From Flavobacteriaceae bacterium (GTDB lineage Bacteria > Bacteroidota > Bacteroidia > Flavobacteriales > Flavobacteriaceae): a stretch of 13,266 nt of DNA. The stretch lies in assembly GCA_013003145.1 (NCBI GenBank), contig JABDLH010000146.1:1-13266 (forward strand). Reading direction: 5' to 3'. A program made the position numbers and the translations under genes. Below, in pieces: positions 7,435 to 13,266 of this stretch. Under the pieces are notes generated by a model, which was not told the DNA's origin, searched no databases, and was given only the letters and a program-made list of their open reading frames with translations. Numbering within the stretch: position 1 is the stretch's first letter; each line of letters begins with the position of its first letter.

Positions 7435-8316
7435 TTAATTGATGTGCTTATGTGCCTTGTATGAAGAACGTACCAGGGCACCACTTTCTACGTGCCTGAA
7501 GCCCATTTCCAGGCCAAGGGTCTCGTATTTTTTAAACTGTTCCGGGGTAATAAATTCTTTAACCGGCAGGTGTTTCTTGGAGGGCTGCAGGTACTGGCCT
7601 ATAGTGATCACATCGACCCCGGCATTCCGAAGGTCCTGCATGGTCTCTATAACTTCCTCTTCCAGCTCTCCGAGGCCCAACATGATGCCGGATTTGGTGC
7701 GTTTGGCTCCGTTTCTTTTCAGGTAGGCGAGTACTTCAAGGCTTCGGTCGTATTTTGCCTGGATACGGACCTCACGGGTCAGACGCCTCACGGTTTCCAT
7801 ATTGTGAGAAACCACTTCCGGAGCTACTTCAATGATCCTGTCCAGGTGTGTCTCTATTCCTTGGAAATCCGGGATAAGCGTTTCCATAGTGGTGCTAGGG
7901 TTCATCCTGCGTATGGCTTTTACTGTTTCAGCCCAGATAATAGAACCCATATCTTTAAGATCGTCCCTGTCTACTGAAGTTACCACGGCATGTTTAATTC
8001 CCATGATCTTTATAGACCTGGCTACTTTTTCAGGTTCTGCCCAGTCTACCATCTGGGGTCGCCCCGTTTTTACACCACAGAAACCACAAGAACGTGTACA
8101 TACATTACCCAGGATCATAAAGGTGGCGGTACCTTCACCCCAGCATTCCCCCATGTTGGGACAACTCCCGGAGGTGCAGATGGTATGCAAATCATATTTC
8201 TCTACCAGGCCACGGATTTGGGTGTATTTCTTCCCTGTCGGGAGCTTAACCCGTAACCATTTTGGTTTCTTTTTATGCGGTTCGGCAGTTGCCGGACTTG
8301 CAGTGGCTGTACTCAT
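7435..8316 (-). CDS. lipA: Lipoyl synthase LipA
   Basis: Radical SAM enzyme that inserts two sulfur atoms into the octanoyl group on lipoyl domains, giving the lipoyl cofactor of 2-oxoacid dehydrogenases and the glycine cleavage system. From the chosen ATG it has 293 residues, normal for the family. The auxiliary [4Fe-4S] cluster motif Cx4Cx5C is C47, C52 and C58 ([12 protein letters not shown]); the radical SAM motif Cx3Cx2C is C73, C77 and C80 (CTRSCGFC); the C-terminal RSSY (283-286), whose serine contributes to the auxiliary cluster, is present. Other matches are TSVDRDDL and HNMETV. The first open codon is a TTG two codons upstream (8322); the ATG at 8316 is the better start. A TATATTTG element 15 bases upstream is a likely promoter. 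There is a 110-base gap after the sigma factor gene, so lipA is probably its own unit, ended by the hairpin at 7392-7412. Confidence 0.96.
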   Translation of the reverse strand: MSTATASPATAEPHKKKPKWLRVKLPTGKKYTQIRGLVEKYDLHTICTSGSCPNMGECWGEGTATFMILGNVCTRSCGFCGVKTGRPQMVDWAEPEKVARSIKIMGIKHAVVTSVDRDDLKDMGSIIWAETVKAIRRMNPSTTMETLIPDFQGIETHLDRIIEVAPEVVSHNMETVRRLTREVRIQAKYDRSLEVLAYLKRNGAKRTKSGIMLGLGELEEEVIETMQDLRNAGVDVITIGQYLQPSKKHLPVKEFITPEQFKKYETLGLEMGFRHVESGALVRSSYKAHKHIN

Positions 8317-8331
8317 AAGCAAAATTTAGAG

Positions 8332-8339
8332 CAAATATA
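8332..8339 (-). promoter_or_regulatory. -7 promoter element for lipA
   Basis: TATATTTG on the minus strand, an exact TAnnTTTG match, 15 bases before the lipA ATG. It predicts a leader of only about 10-11 bases. I see no clear TTG at the -33 position. The rest of the 110-base spacer (8317-8426) holds nothing I can identify, and no strong terminator for the sigma factor gene. Confidence 0.55.
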
Positions 8340-8426
8340 CAAACAAATACTGGGGATAAATAACAGTAGACCCCTTGAGATTTTTTGGATGGGGAGGTGA
8401 TTAAGGACAGCACCCAGGCGGAATAA

Positions 8427-8993
8427 TCACGGCTGGTTCTTGATGCTTTCGGCAAGCAGTTTTTTGGCCCTGAGCAACTTTACTTTAACATTATTGATGG
8501 GTTCCCCTAACTTATCGGCAATTTCGGCATAAGGGAGTTCGTGAAAGTAGCGGAGGTTGATAACCTCCTGGTAATGTGGTTTAAGGGACTTTATATGCTG
8601 TAGCAGGCTGGCTAATTGCTGTTCGGTTATGAGGCGATCTTCCGCACTTGGCGCATCGTCCAGCACACTCTTGACAGCATCGTGGTTAGCATAGCTCGAA
8701 TTTTCAAAAATGTTTCGTTTCTGTTTTCTCAGCAGGTCTACATGCAGATTTTTGGAAATGGTAAAAAGCCAGGTCTTGAATTCGAAATCCTCCTTGTAGG
8801 TGTCTATTTTATCAAATGCCTTGGAAAAGGTCTGTATGGTGATGTCCTCGGCATCATTCTCATTTTTAGTCCTTTGCAGCTGGAATCCGTAGACCTCGTT
8901 CCAGAATCTATCCAATAGTTGGCTGAAGGCCTTTTGGTTGCCCGATTTGGCCTCTTGGATAATCGATTTTAATGACTTCTCTGTATACTGCAA
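8427..8993 (-). CDS. ECF-type sigma-70 family RNA polymerase sigma factor (TTG start)
   Basis: A 188-residue sigma factor that would direct RNA polymerase to a specific promoter set. Region 2 spans about 20-93, with the typical NDAEDITIQTFSKAF (46-60) and FKTWLFTISKNLHVDLLRK (72-90). Region 4 spans about 125-180, with a helix-turn-helix around ELPYAEIADKLGEPINNVK (152-170). There is no region 1.1 or 3, as expected for the ECF group. The start is unusual: the first codon is TTG at 8993, an in-frame stop lies 12 codons upstream with no ATG or GTG between, and the protein contains no other methionine, so an ATG start is impossible in this frame. It lies 36 bases downstream of the 67-residue Cys-rich membrane protein, which has a good promoter, and is probably expressed from it. 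No classical anti-sigma gene is adjacent on the downstream side. The target promoters are unknown. Confidence 0.88.
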   Translation of the reverse strand: MQYTEKSLKSIIQEAKSGNQKAFSQLLDRFWNEVYGFQLQRTKNENDAEDITIQTFSKAFDKIDTYKEDFEFKTWLFTISKNLHVDLLRKQKRNIFENSSYANHDAVKSVLDDAPSAEDRLITEQQLASLLQHIKSLKPHYQEVINLRYFHELPYAEIADKLGEPINNVKVKLLRAKKLLAESIKNQP

Positions 8994-9029
8994 ATTATTG
9001 TTTTCGAAGCTGTGGACAGGAGGGTTTTC

Positions 9030-9233
9030 CTAATCCAGGACGGTATCCTTTTTGCATTCCTGTTCTTCAGGAAGTTTTCCGCAAAAACCACAGGCTTCAC
9101 CATCCTTGTTCAGGAATGGGCTCTGGCTGGCACAAGTGCCTGCGAATTCACCGTCTTTTTTTGACCATATCTTAATGGCTATACCTGCAAACGCTATTGC
9201 TAGCAGGCCTATAGTAAGAAATATCAATTCCAT
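9030..9233 (-). CDS. Small membrane-anchored four-cysteine protein (NqrM-like)
   Basis: A 67-residue protein: one N-terminal membrane helix (about 2-22, ELIFLTIGLLAIAFAGIAIKI), then the positive stretch KIWSKK, then a soluble tail with four cysteines, C34, C48, C51 and C60 (Cx13Cx2Cx8C). The positive charges just after the helix predict the tail in the cytoplasm. The layout of one helix, then G-T/S-C and three further Cys in a short tail, resembles NqrM (DUF539), a factor needed to mature the Na+-translocating NADH:quinone oxidoreductase, probably by iron handling; the resemblance is in arrangement and is not proven. It has its own TATCTTTG promoter element right after the anti-sigma gene's terminator, and is followed after 36 bases by an ECF sigma factor gene. 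A regulatory role towards that sigma factor is an alternative. The ATG at 9233 is the natural start. Confidence 0.75.
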   Translation of the reverse strand: MELIFLTIGLLAIAFAGIAIKIWSKKDGEFAGTCASQSPFLNKDGEACGFCGKLPEEQECKKDTVLD

Positions 9234-9247
9234 AGTCAGACTTTATG

Positions 9248-9255
9248 CAAAGATA
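9248..9255 (-). promoter_or_regulatory. -7 promoter element for the small Cys protein gene
   Basis: TATCTTTG on the minus strand, exact TAnnTTTG, ending 14 bases before the ATG at 9233. It lies just after the T-tract of the terminator at 9257-9282, so a new unit starts here. No clear -33 TTG; that position falls in the terminator stem. Confidence 0.55.
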
Positions 9256-9256
9256 T

Positions 9257-9282
9257 AAAATAAAAGGCCCCTTGCGGGGCCT
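9257..9282 (-). terminator. Intrinsic terminator after the anti-sigma factor gene
   Basis: Stem AGGCCCC (9265-9271) with GGGGCCT (9276-9282), 7 bp, loop TTGC. On the minus strand it is followed by TTTTATTTT. It begins 20 bases after the anti-sigma stop. Confidence 0.88.
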
Positions 9283-9302
9283 GTAAATCCAATATTGTTG
9301 CC

Positions 9303-10061
9303 TTAATAACTAATATTGGCAACGATATTCTGTACGGTAGGGGCAATATTCCCGCCTTCCGGTTCTATGGTGATGTAACTCACCGCATCCTTAGCATAAG
9401 GAAGAGCTCTTAATTTTTCTTTGTCATCTGCACTTTCAATGACCCCCAGGTTCAGCATCTCTCCATTAACCTCGGCCCACATCTGGTAGCACTGGTTCTC
9501 AGGAAGTTGCGGAAGGCTCTGTACATTGATGTACGAGAGTTTTTTTACCGGGTTAATATAGGCCATGGCCTTCAGGTCCTTGGCCTTTTTGTTGCCCTTG
9601 ATAGAAACCTTACGCGTCTGTGGATTATTGAGTACGATAAATTGGTTCCGCACATCTTCCAGTTGCTGTTTCATATCGGCTTCCAGGTCCTGGATCTTGG
9701 TGTTCACGATCGCATTCTCCTGGTGTAAGTTCTGGTTCTGGTTGTAGAAGAAATAAGCGGAAGCTGCGAACATCACGGCAGATATACTGGCTGCGATAGC
9801 GAATCTCCTGAATTTTCTCCTGCCTGCATCCTGGGCTTTGATCTTCTGTAAGATCCGGGCTTTTAATCCTTCCGGAGCCTTTAATGCATGCATTTTTGCG
9901 TATGCCTCTAAATTGCTTTGCAATTCAGCGTAAGTCTCCCTTACTTCCGGGTACATGGCGATGTACCGCTCTACTTGTAAAGTCTCCTCGGTGGTGGTGT
10001 TGCCCAGGAGGTAACTTTCCAGTAGGTCAGTTTCCAGGAAAAGGCGAATTTTCTCTTTCAT
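9303..10061 (-). CDS. RskA-like anti-sigma factor
   Basis: A 252-residue single-span membrane protein expected to hold the sigma factor encoded just upstream until a signal releases it. From the chosen ATG: cytoplasmic N-terminal part (1-84) with a zinc-finger-like helical layout, LESYLLGNTTTEE and VERYIAMYPEV, but no Cys/His zinc motif; a membrane span at about 87-106 (FAIAASISAVMFAASAYFF); a periplasmic coiled segment (about 110-142); and the RskA C-terminal domain with CYQMWAEVNGEMLNLGVI (191-208) and YITIEPEGGNIAPT (229-242). This order and the C-terminal signature fit anti-sigma-K factor RskA and its relatives. A TTG lies one codon upstream at 10064; the ATG at 10061 is preferred. It is 11 bases after the sigma gene stop, so the two are one operon, and a strong terminator follows. 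Confidence 0.9.
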   Translation of the reverse strand: MKEKIRLFLETDLLESYLLGNTTTEETLQVERYIAMYPEVRETYAELQSNLEAYAKMHALKAPEGLKARILQKIKAQDAGRRKFRRFAIAASISAVMFAASAYFFYNQNQNLHQENAIVNTKIQDLEADMKQQLEDVRNQFIVLNNPQTRKVSIKGNKKAKDLKAMAYINPVKKLSYINVQSLPQLPENQCYQMWAEVNGEMLNLGVIESADDKEKLRALPYAKDAVSYITIEPEGGNIAPTVQNIVANISY

Positions 10062-10072
10062 CAAATTGGTTT

Positions 10073-10639
10073 TTAAAACGTACTACATATAACTATGATC
10101 AGGGCCATGCTGGTACCGTACAACTTTTTAAGTTCTCTTAAGCCGATCTTAAGCCTGGACTTGATCGTGCCCAGTGGAATATCCAATTCATCACTGGCTT
10201 CCTGTTGGGTCATGCCTTGGAAAAACAAGGCATCCAGTACGATCTGGTATTTACTTTCGATTTTGTCAAGATTCTCACGGACATCCATGAGATCAGGGCG
10301 TAAGCTGTGGACTCCTAGGTTATATACGTCAGAAACGTCTATTTGGATTTCCTTATCGTTTTTTGTGTTTACGCTCCTCAGTTTATCGATGGCTGTGTTA
10401 CGTGTAATCCTGAAGAGCCAGGTGAAGAGTTTGGCTTTTGAGGCATCATAGGAGTCTGCTTTTTTCCAGATTTTCACAAAACTTTCCTGTACAACGTCCT
10501 GTGCCATTTCTTCGTCCCGTACTACTTTGTGAGCAACCCCGTAAAGGGTATCGCCATAGTGTTCATACAACAGTGAGATGGCTTTATCGTTGCGCTCCTG
10601 CAGTAGTTCTACAATATGTTTTTCCAGTAGTGTGCTCAT
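10073..10639 (-). CDS. ECF-type sigma-70 family sigma factor (SigK-like)
   Basis: A 188-residue ECF sigma factor. Region 2 is about 20-88, with DEEMAQDVVQESFVKIWKK (42-60) and LFTWLFRITRNTAIDKLR (71-88). Region 4 is about 118-172, with the helix-turn-helix around MTQQEASDELDIPLGTIKSR (143-162) and the closing LKIGLRELK. It ends with a short hydrophobic tail (MALIIVICSTF) beyond the normal region 4. The immediate downstream gene is an RskA-like anti-sigma factor, the usual partner arrangement, so this sigma factor is probably kept inactive at the membrane and controlled by an envelope signal. The ATG at 10639 is preceded by CGAGGA at very short spacing. A hairpin with a T8 tract lies 17 bases before the ATG and could attenuate transcription. 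I could not find a convincing TAnnTTTG promoter upstream, which would fit a sigma factor that reads its own promoter. Confidence 0.92.
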   Translation of the reverse strand: MSTLLEKHIVELLQERNDKAISLLYEHYGDTLYGVAHKVVRDEEMAQDVVQESFVKIWKKADSYDASKAKLFTWLFRITRNTAIDKLRSVNTKNDKEIQIDVSDVYNLGVHSLRPDLMDVRENLDKIESKYQIVLDALFFQGMTQQEASDELDIPLGTIKSRLKIGLRELKKLYGTSMALIIVICSTF

Positions 10640-10656
10640 TCCTCGGTACGGTCTCT

Positions 10657-10679
10657 AAAAAAAATGCCAGAGATGGCAT
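10657..10679 (-). terminator. Terminator-like hairpin in the leader of the sigma factor gene
   Basis: ATGCCA (10664-10669) and TGGCAT (10674-10679), 6 bp, loop of 4; on the minus strand it is followed by eight T (10664-10657). The last T is 17 bases before the sigma ATG. Since murB already has a hairpin downstream, this may be an attenuator or the end of a short RNA rather than the murB terminator. Confidence 0.5.
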
Positions 10680-10770
10680 CCAATATCATCTTTGGCGTCG
10701 TATATAGGGTAACGCTAATTTATAAAATTGATTGTTATTAATCTGATATCTCAATTTTTAATTAGAAGAA

Positions 10771-10791
10771 TGTGCAACTGGTAATTGTACA
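10771..10791. repeat. Imperfect palindrome, possible operator
   Basis: TGTGCAACT-GGT-AATTGTACA: the arms match as TGTGCAACT against TGTACAATT, 7 of 9 positions, separated by 3 bases. It lies about 130 bases upstream of the sigma ATG. The size fits a dimeric regulator site, but chance is possible in AT-rich DNA. Confidence 0.25.
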
Positions 10792-10818
10792 TTTAGTTTT
10801 TGGTTAGTTTGGTTTGGT

Positions 10819-10849
10819 ATAACCCCCGGAAGTAATTTTCGGGGGTTAT
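10819..10849 (-). terminator. Strong hairpin downstream of murB
   Basis: ATAACCCCCG (10819-10828) against CGGGGGTTAT (10840-10849), a perfect 10-bp stem with an 11-base loop, 63 bases after the murB stop. The T-tract is poor on both strands (TTATACC on minus, TTATTTCG on plus), so termination may be partial. Best assigned to murB because no plus-strand gene is present. Confidence 0.6.
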
Positions 10850-10912
10850 TTCGTATGTACCATAGCCATTCCAGCCACTTCTAATTTTCCTGTTTCCGGG
10901 CTAAGGTGAGAA

Positions 10913-11932
10913 TCAGTCACCAATAATATTGACTTCCGGACTAATGCAGATCCCAAAACGTTCTTCGACGGTTTCCTGTATTTTATGGGCCAGGTCTATG
11001 ATCTCTTTGCCGCTTGCATTGCCATGGTTCACCAGCACCAGCGCCTGGTTCTTATGAACCCCGGCATCTCCAAATCGCTTCCCTTTAAAACCACACTGCT
11101 CTATGAGCCAGCCGGCCGGAATTTTATAGGCGGTTTCTGAAACTTTGTAGAAGGGCGCATCCGGGTGCTTTTGATGAAAGCCCTTAAAAACATCCGCGTC
11201 AATGACCGGGTTCTTAAAAAAACTTCCGCTATTGCCCAGTTCTGCAGGATCGGGTAGCTTCTTACGCCTGATGGCGATCACGGCCCTGGATATGTCCTGT
11301 ATACTGGGGTCCTTAACCCCCATAGCCTCCAATTCGGCCTCAATGGCCCCGTAAGAAGTATTTAAGCGGTGGTTGCGAACACTCAGCTCAAAATTTACCG
11401 AAGTGATCACGAATTTTCCCTTGGCCTTATTCTTAAAGATAGAGTCCCTGTAGCCAAACTCGCATTGTTCTTTTGAAAAGCGGTGAAGTTTCCCTGTCTC
11501 AATTTCAACGGCTTCACAGCTGTGAAAGACATCCTTCAGTTCTACCCCGTAGGCGCCGATATTCTGGATGGGTGCCGTTCCTGTATTGCCGGGAATCAGC
11601 GAGAGGTTCTCAAGACCGCCTAGATCGTGCTGCATGGTCCACAACACCAGATCATGCCAGTTCTCACCCGCCATCACCTTTAGTACCAGCCGATCTCCTT
11701 GGCGTTCAACTTCGCTCACACCTTTCAGGTTAATATGCAGGACAAGTGCCTCAACATCGGAGACCAGCAGCATATTACTGCCTCCCCCGAGAATGAATTT
11801 TTCGGGATATTCGTCCAGTGCCAGGGCATCTTGTAATTCCTCGACCGAATTGACCGAAATAAAATGCCTGGCCTTGGCATCTATCCCGAAGGTGTTGTAC
11901 GGTCGCAGGGATATGTTTTCTTGTAGTTTCAA
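10913..11932 (-). CDS. murB: UDP-N-acetylenolpyruvoylglucosamine reductase MurB (TTG start)
   Basis: Cytoplasmic FAD enzyme that uses NADPH to reduce UDP-GlcNAc-enolpyruvate to UDP-MurNAc, the second step specific to peptidoglycan. It has 339 residues, the long type I (E. coli-like) form. Seen: NTFGIDAKA (13-21); FAD-binding LGGGSNMLL (48-56); IPGNTGTAPIQNIGAYGVE (113-131); R162 in FGYRDSIFK; the catalytic serine S237 in GNSGSFFKNP; PAGWLIEQCG (272-281); the type I segment HKNQALVLVN; and the C-terminal catalytic E333 in SPEVNIIG. The start is a TTG (11930-11932) overlapping the aminotransferase TGA as TTGA. An in-frame stop three codons upstream rules out a longer form, and the first internal ATG lies beyond the conserved NTFG, so TTG is the only reasonable start. 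Translation is probably coupled to that of the aminotransferase. Confidence 0.95.
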   Translation of the reverse strand: MKLQENISLRPYNTFGIDAKARHFISVNSVEELQDALALDEYPEKFILGGGSNMLLVSDVEALVLHINLKGVSEVERQGDRLVLKVMAGENWHDLVLWTMQHDLGGLENLSLIPGNTGTAPIQNIGAYGVELKDVFHSCEAVEIETGKLHRFSKEQCEFGYRDSIFKNKAKGKFVITSVNFELSVRNHRLNTSYGAIEAELEAMGVKDPSIQDISRAVIAIRRKKLPDPAELGNSGSFFKNPVIDADVFKGFHQKHPDAPFYKVSETAYKIPAGWLIEQCGFKGKRFGDAGVHKNQALVLVNHGNASGKEIIDLAHKIQETVEERFGICISPEVNIIGD

Positions 11933-13122
11933 GATTTTTTATAAACGTTCAGGGCTTCTTTCAGGATATTGACCGCCTTGAGCAGTTGCTCTTTTTCCAG
12001 GACATAAGCGATCCTGATCTGGTTCTTACCCAGGCCCGGGGTCGCATAGAACCCGGCTGCCGGGGCTACCATCACAGTTTCTCCATCCAGCTGGAAAGAT
12101 TCCAGTAGCCATTGGGCAAAATCGTCTGCATCCGCTATTGGCAATTCGGCTATACAGTAAAATGCACCCTGTGGTTTTGCCACCTTGATACCCTCTATAC
12201 CTTTCAGGGCATCCAGCAACAGGTCACGGCGTTCTACGTATTCTTCGATCACATCATCAAAATAGCTTTGCGGTGTTTCTAAAGCCGCCTCGCTGGCTAT
12301 CAATGCAAAGGTTGGCGGGGACAACCTGGCCTGGGCAAATTTCATCGCAGTTTTGATGACCATGGTATTCTGAGAAATCAGGCATCCTATCCTGGCTCCG
12401 CACATACTGTATCTTTTAGACACAGAGTCGACCACTATAGCATGCTGTTCCAGCCCTTTTTCCTGTAGTATGGAATGATGCTTTTTACCCTCGTAGGTAA
12501 ATTCCCTGTAAACTTCATCAGCGATGAGATAAAGGTCGTGTTTCTTGACCAGGGCAGCCAGTTGTTCAATTTCTTCCTTGCTGTAAAGATAACCGGTTGG
12601 GTTACCCGGGTTACAGATCAGTATGGCCTTGGTCTTGGGTCCTATCGCTTCTTCAAAAGCCTGGATGGGCGGTAAGGCGAAATTAGTATCTATCCCGGAC
12701 ACAACAGGAACAACTTTTACCCCGTTAGCCGTAGCAAAACCATTGTAATTGGCATAGAATGGCTCGGGGATGATGATTTCATCACCCATATCGGTAACAG
12801 TTCCCAAAGCAAAGGCTAAAGCTTCGGATCCCCCGGTGGTCACAATGATCTCCGAGGCATTAATATGTACTCCTTGTTTCTTATAGTACCCTGCCAGTTT
12901 TTCCCTGTAGGTGTCCGAGCCTTCCGTACGGCTGTACTCCAGCACTTCGAGGGTATTATTCTTAACGGCATCGAGTGCAACTTTGGGCGTCTTGATATCG
13001 GGTTGACCGATGTTGAGGTGTATCACCTTGACCCCCTTCTTTTTAGCGTTTTCCGCGTATGGGACCAATTTACGTATAGGGGATTCCGGCATAGACTGCC
13101 CTTTCCTGGAGATGGAAGGCAT
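11929..13122 (-). CDS. PLP-dependent class I aminotransferase (aspartate aminotransferase-like)
   Basis: A 397-residue fold-type I aminotransferase that moves an amino group between an amino acid and a 2-oxo acid. Seen from the chosen start: HLNIGQPDIKTP (35-46); TTGGSEAL near the phosphate site (95-102); NPGNPTG (171-177); DEVYREF (202-208), whose Asp binds the PLP pyridine nitrogen; the Schiff-base lysine K236 in DSVSKRYSMCGAR; and the carboxylate-binding R370 in QIRIAY. It belongs to the subfamily often annotated aspartate aminotransferase, but the substrate cannot be fixed from sequence. An ATG at 13155 would add 11 residues, but it lies between the -33 and -7 elements of the likely promoter, and MPSISRKGQSMPESPIRKL is the family-like N terminus, so I start at 13122. 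murB follows with a TTGA overlap. Its link to peptidoglycan synthesis, for instance in supplying amino acids, is only contextual. Confidence 0.92.
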   Translation of the reverse strand: MPSISRKGQSMPESPIRKLVPYAENAKKKGVKVIHLNIGQPDIKTPKVALDAVKNNTLEVLEYSRTEGSDTYREKLAGYYKKQGVHINASEIIVTTGGSEALAFALGTVTDMGDEIIIPEPFYANYNGFATANGVKVVPVVSGIDTNFALPPIQAFEEAIGPKTKAILICNPGNPTGYLYSKEEIEQLAALVKKHDLYLIADEVYREFTYEGKKHHSILQEKGLEQHAIVVDSVSKRYSMCGARIGCLISQNTMVIKTAMKFAQARLSPPTFALIASEAALETPQSYFDDVIEEYVERRDLLLDALKGIEGIKVAKPQGAFYCIAELPIADADDFAQWLLESFQLDGETVMVAPAAGFYATPGLGKNQIRIAYVLEKEQLLKAVNILKEALNVYKKS

Positions 13123-13138
13123 AGGTATATATTTTAGG

Positions 13139-13169
13139 CAAAAATGAGAAATCATTACCTAATGGGCAA
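13139..13169 (-). promoter_or_regulatory. Promoter of the aminotransferase-murB unit
   Basis: On the minus strand TTG (13169-13167), then 20 bases, then CATTTTTG (13146-13139), a one-mismatch form of TAnnTTTG at the right spacing for a Bacteroidota promoter. It predicts a leader of about 11 bases before the ATG at 13122. The remaining bases to the window end (13170-13266) show no gene or clear site. Confidence 0.5.
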
Positions 13170-13266
13170 CAGTACCTCCCAATAATTTGACCATTCATCC
13201 GGAATGTTAAATGTCTACCTATGGTGAGCTTAAATTGCTTATATTTAATAGGTAACACCTTAATAT

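Larger units (their letters stand above)
10640..10912. other. Intergenic region between murB and the sigma factor gene
   Basis: 273 bases, AT-rich, no credible coding frame and no recognisable tRNA or riboswitch. It holds two hairpins (10657-10679 and 10819-10849) and an imperfect palindrome (10771-10791), each listed separately. It must contain the sigma factor promoter, which I cannot place with confidence. Confidence 0.6.

Noticed and set aside
8273..8455. Open frame across the lipA-sigma spacer on the minus strand, with a short Met-started product
   Set aside because: It overlaps lipA and the sigma gene in another frame, has no recognisable family and no sensible composition. I treat it as chance.
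10819..10849. The 10-bp hairpin as a terminator of a plus-strand transcript
   Set aside because: No plus-strand gene lies upstream of it, and the plus-strand tail TTATTTCG is a poor T-tract. Assignment to murB is simpler.
13070..13258. Short open frame on the minus strand at the right edge
   Set aside because: It overlaps the aminotransferase 5' end in another frame and matches nothing I know.
13249..13260. Small inverted repeat AGGT-AAC-ACCT near the right end
   Set aside because: A 4-base arm is too short to separate from chance, and the flanking bases do not continue the symmetry.
1..13266. A new defence, mobile or biosynthetic gene system
   Set aside because: Every main gene fits a known chromosomal family, there are no mobility genes or repeats, and the gene set looks typical for Flavobacteriaceae. 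Claiming a new system would go beyond the sequence.

Overview
The window looks like a stretch of ordinary chromosome from a member of the Flavobacteriaceae (Bacteroidota). Protein sequence points that way: a bacterial kynurenine 3-monooxygenase, a Nif3/zinc-ribbon-like pair next to lpxK, and a flavobacterial style of GAPDH. So do the promoters, where several starts are preceded by the Bacteroidota -7 element TAnnTTTG, and the scarcity of strong Shine-Dalgarno sequences. I see no transposase, phage gene, CRISPR array, tRNA or rRNA. This assignment is from memory of families, not from a search.

Layout, left to right. The 3' part of kmo (+) runs into a convergent DUF4174-type secreted protein (-). 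Next is a minus-strand pair, nif3 followed by a coiled-coil protein of the zinc-ribbon family that has lost its cysteines. lpxK (+) is divergent from nif3 and overlaps, tail to tail, the end of a large hybrid sensor histidine kinase (-). That kinase lies downstream of gap, which lies downstream of lipA, all on the minus strand. Further right, still on the minus strand, are an ECF sigma factor preceded by a 67-residue cysteine-rich membrane protein, then an anti-sigma factor preceded by its ECF sigma factor, then murB preceded by a class I aminotransferase that reaches the right end.

Likely transcription units on the minus strand: aminotransferase-murB (TTGA stop/start overlap), sigma factor-anti-sigma, small Cys protein-sigma factor, lipA, gap-histidine kinase, nif3-zinc-ribbon-like, and DUF4174. 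Hairpins followed by T-tracts separate several of them. -7 elements are visible before nif3, lipA, the small Cys protein and the aminotransferase, all with very short predicted leaders.

Functionally the region mixes core metabolism (lipoate synthesis, glycolysis, tryptophan/NAD pathway, an aminotransferase), envelope synthesis (lipid A kinase LpxK, peptidoglycan precursor enzyme MurB) and regulation (two ECF sigma factors, one anti-sigma factor, one TPR-containing hybrid kinase). I did not find a clearly new multi-gene system. The points most worth a second look are the cysteine-free zinc-ribbon homologue, the small Cys-rich membrane protein coupled to an ECF sigma factor that has no ATG start, and terminator-like hairpins lying within a few bases of the start codons of gap and of the right-hand sigma factor.
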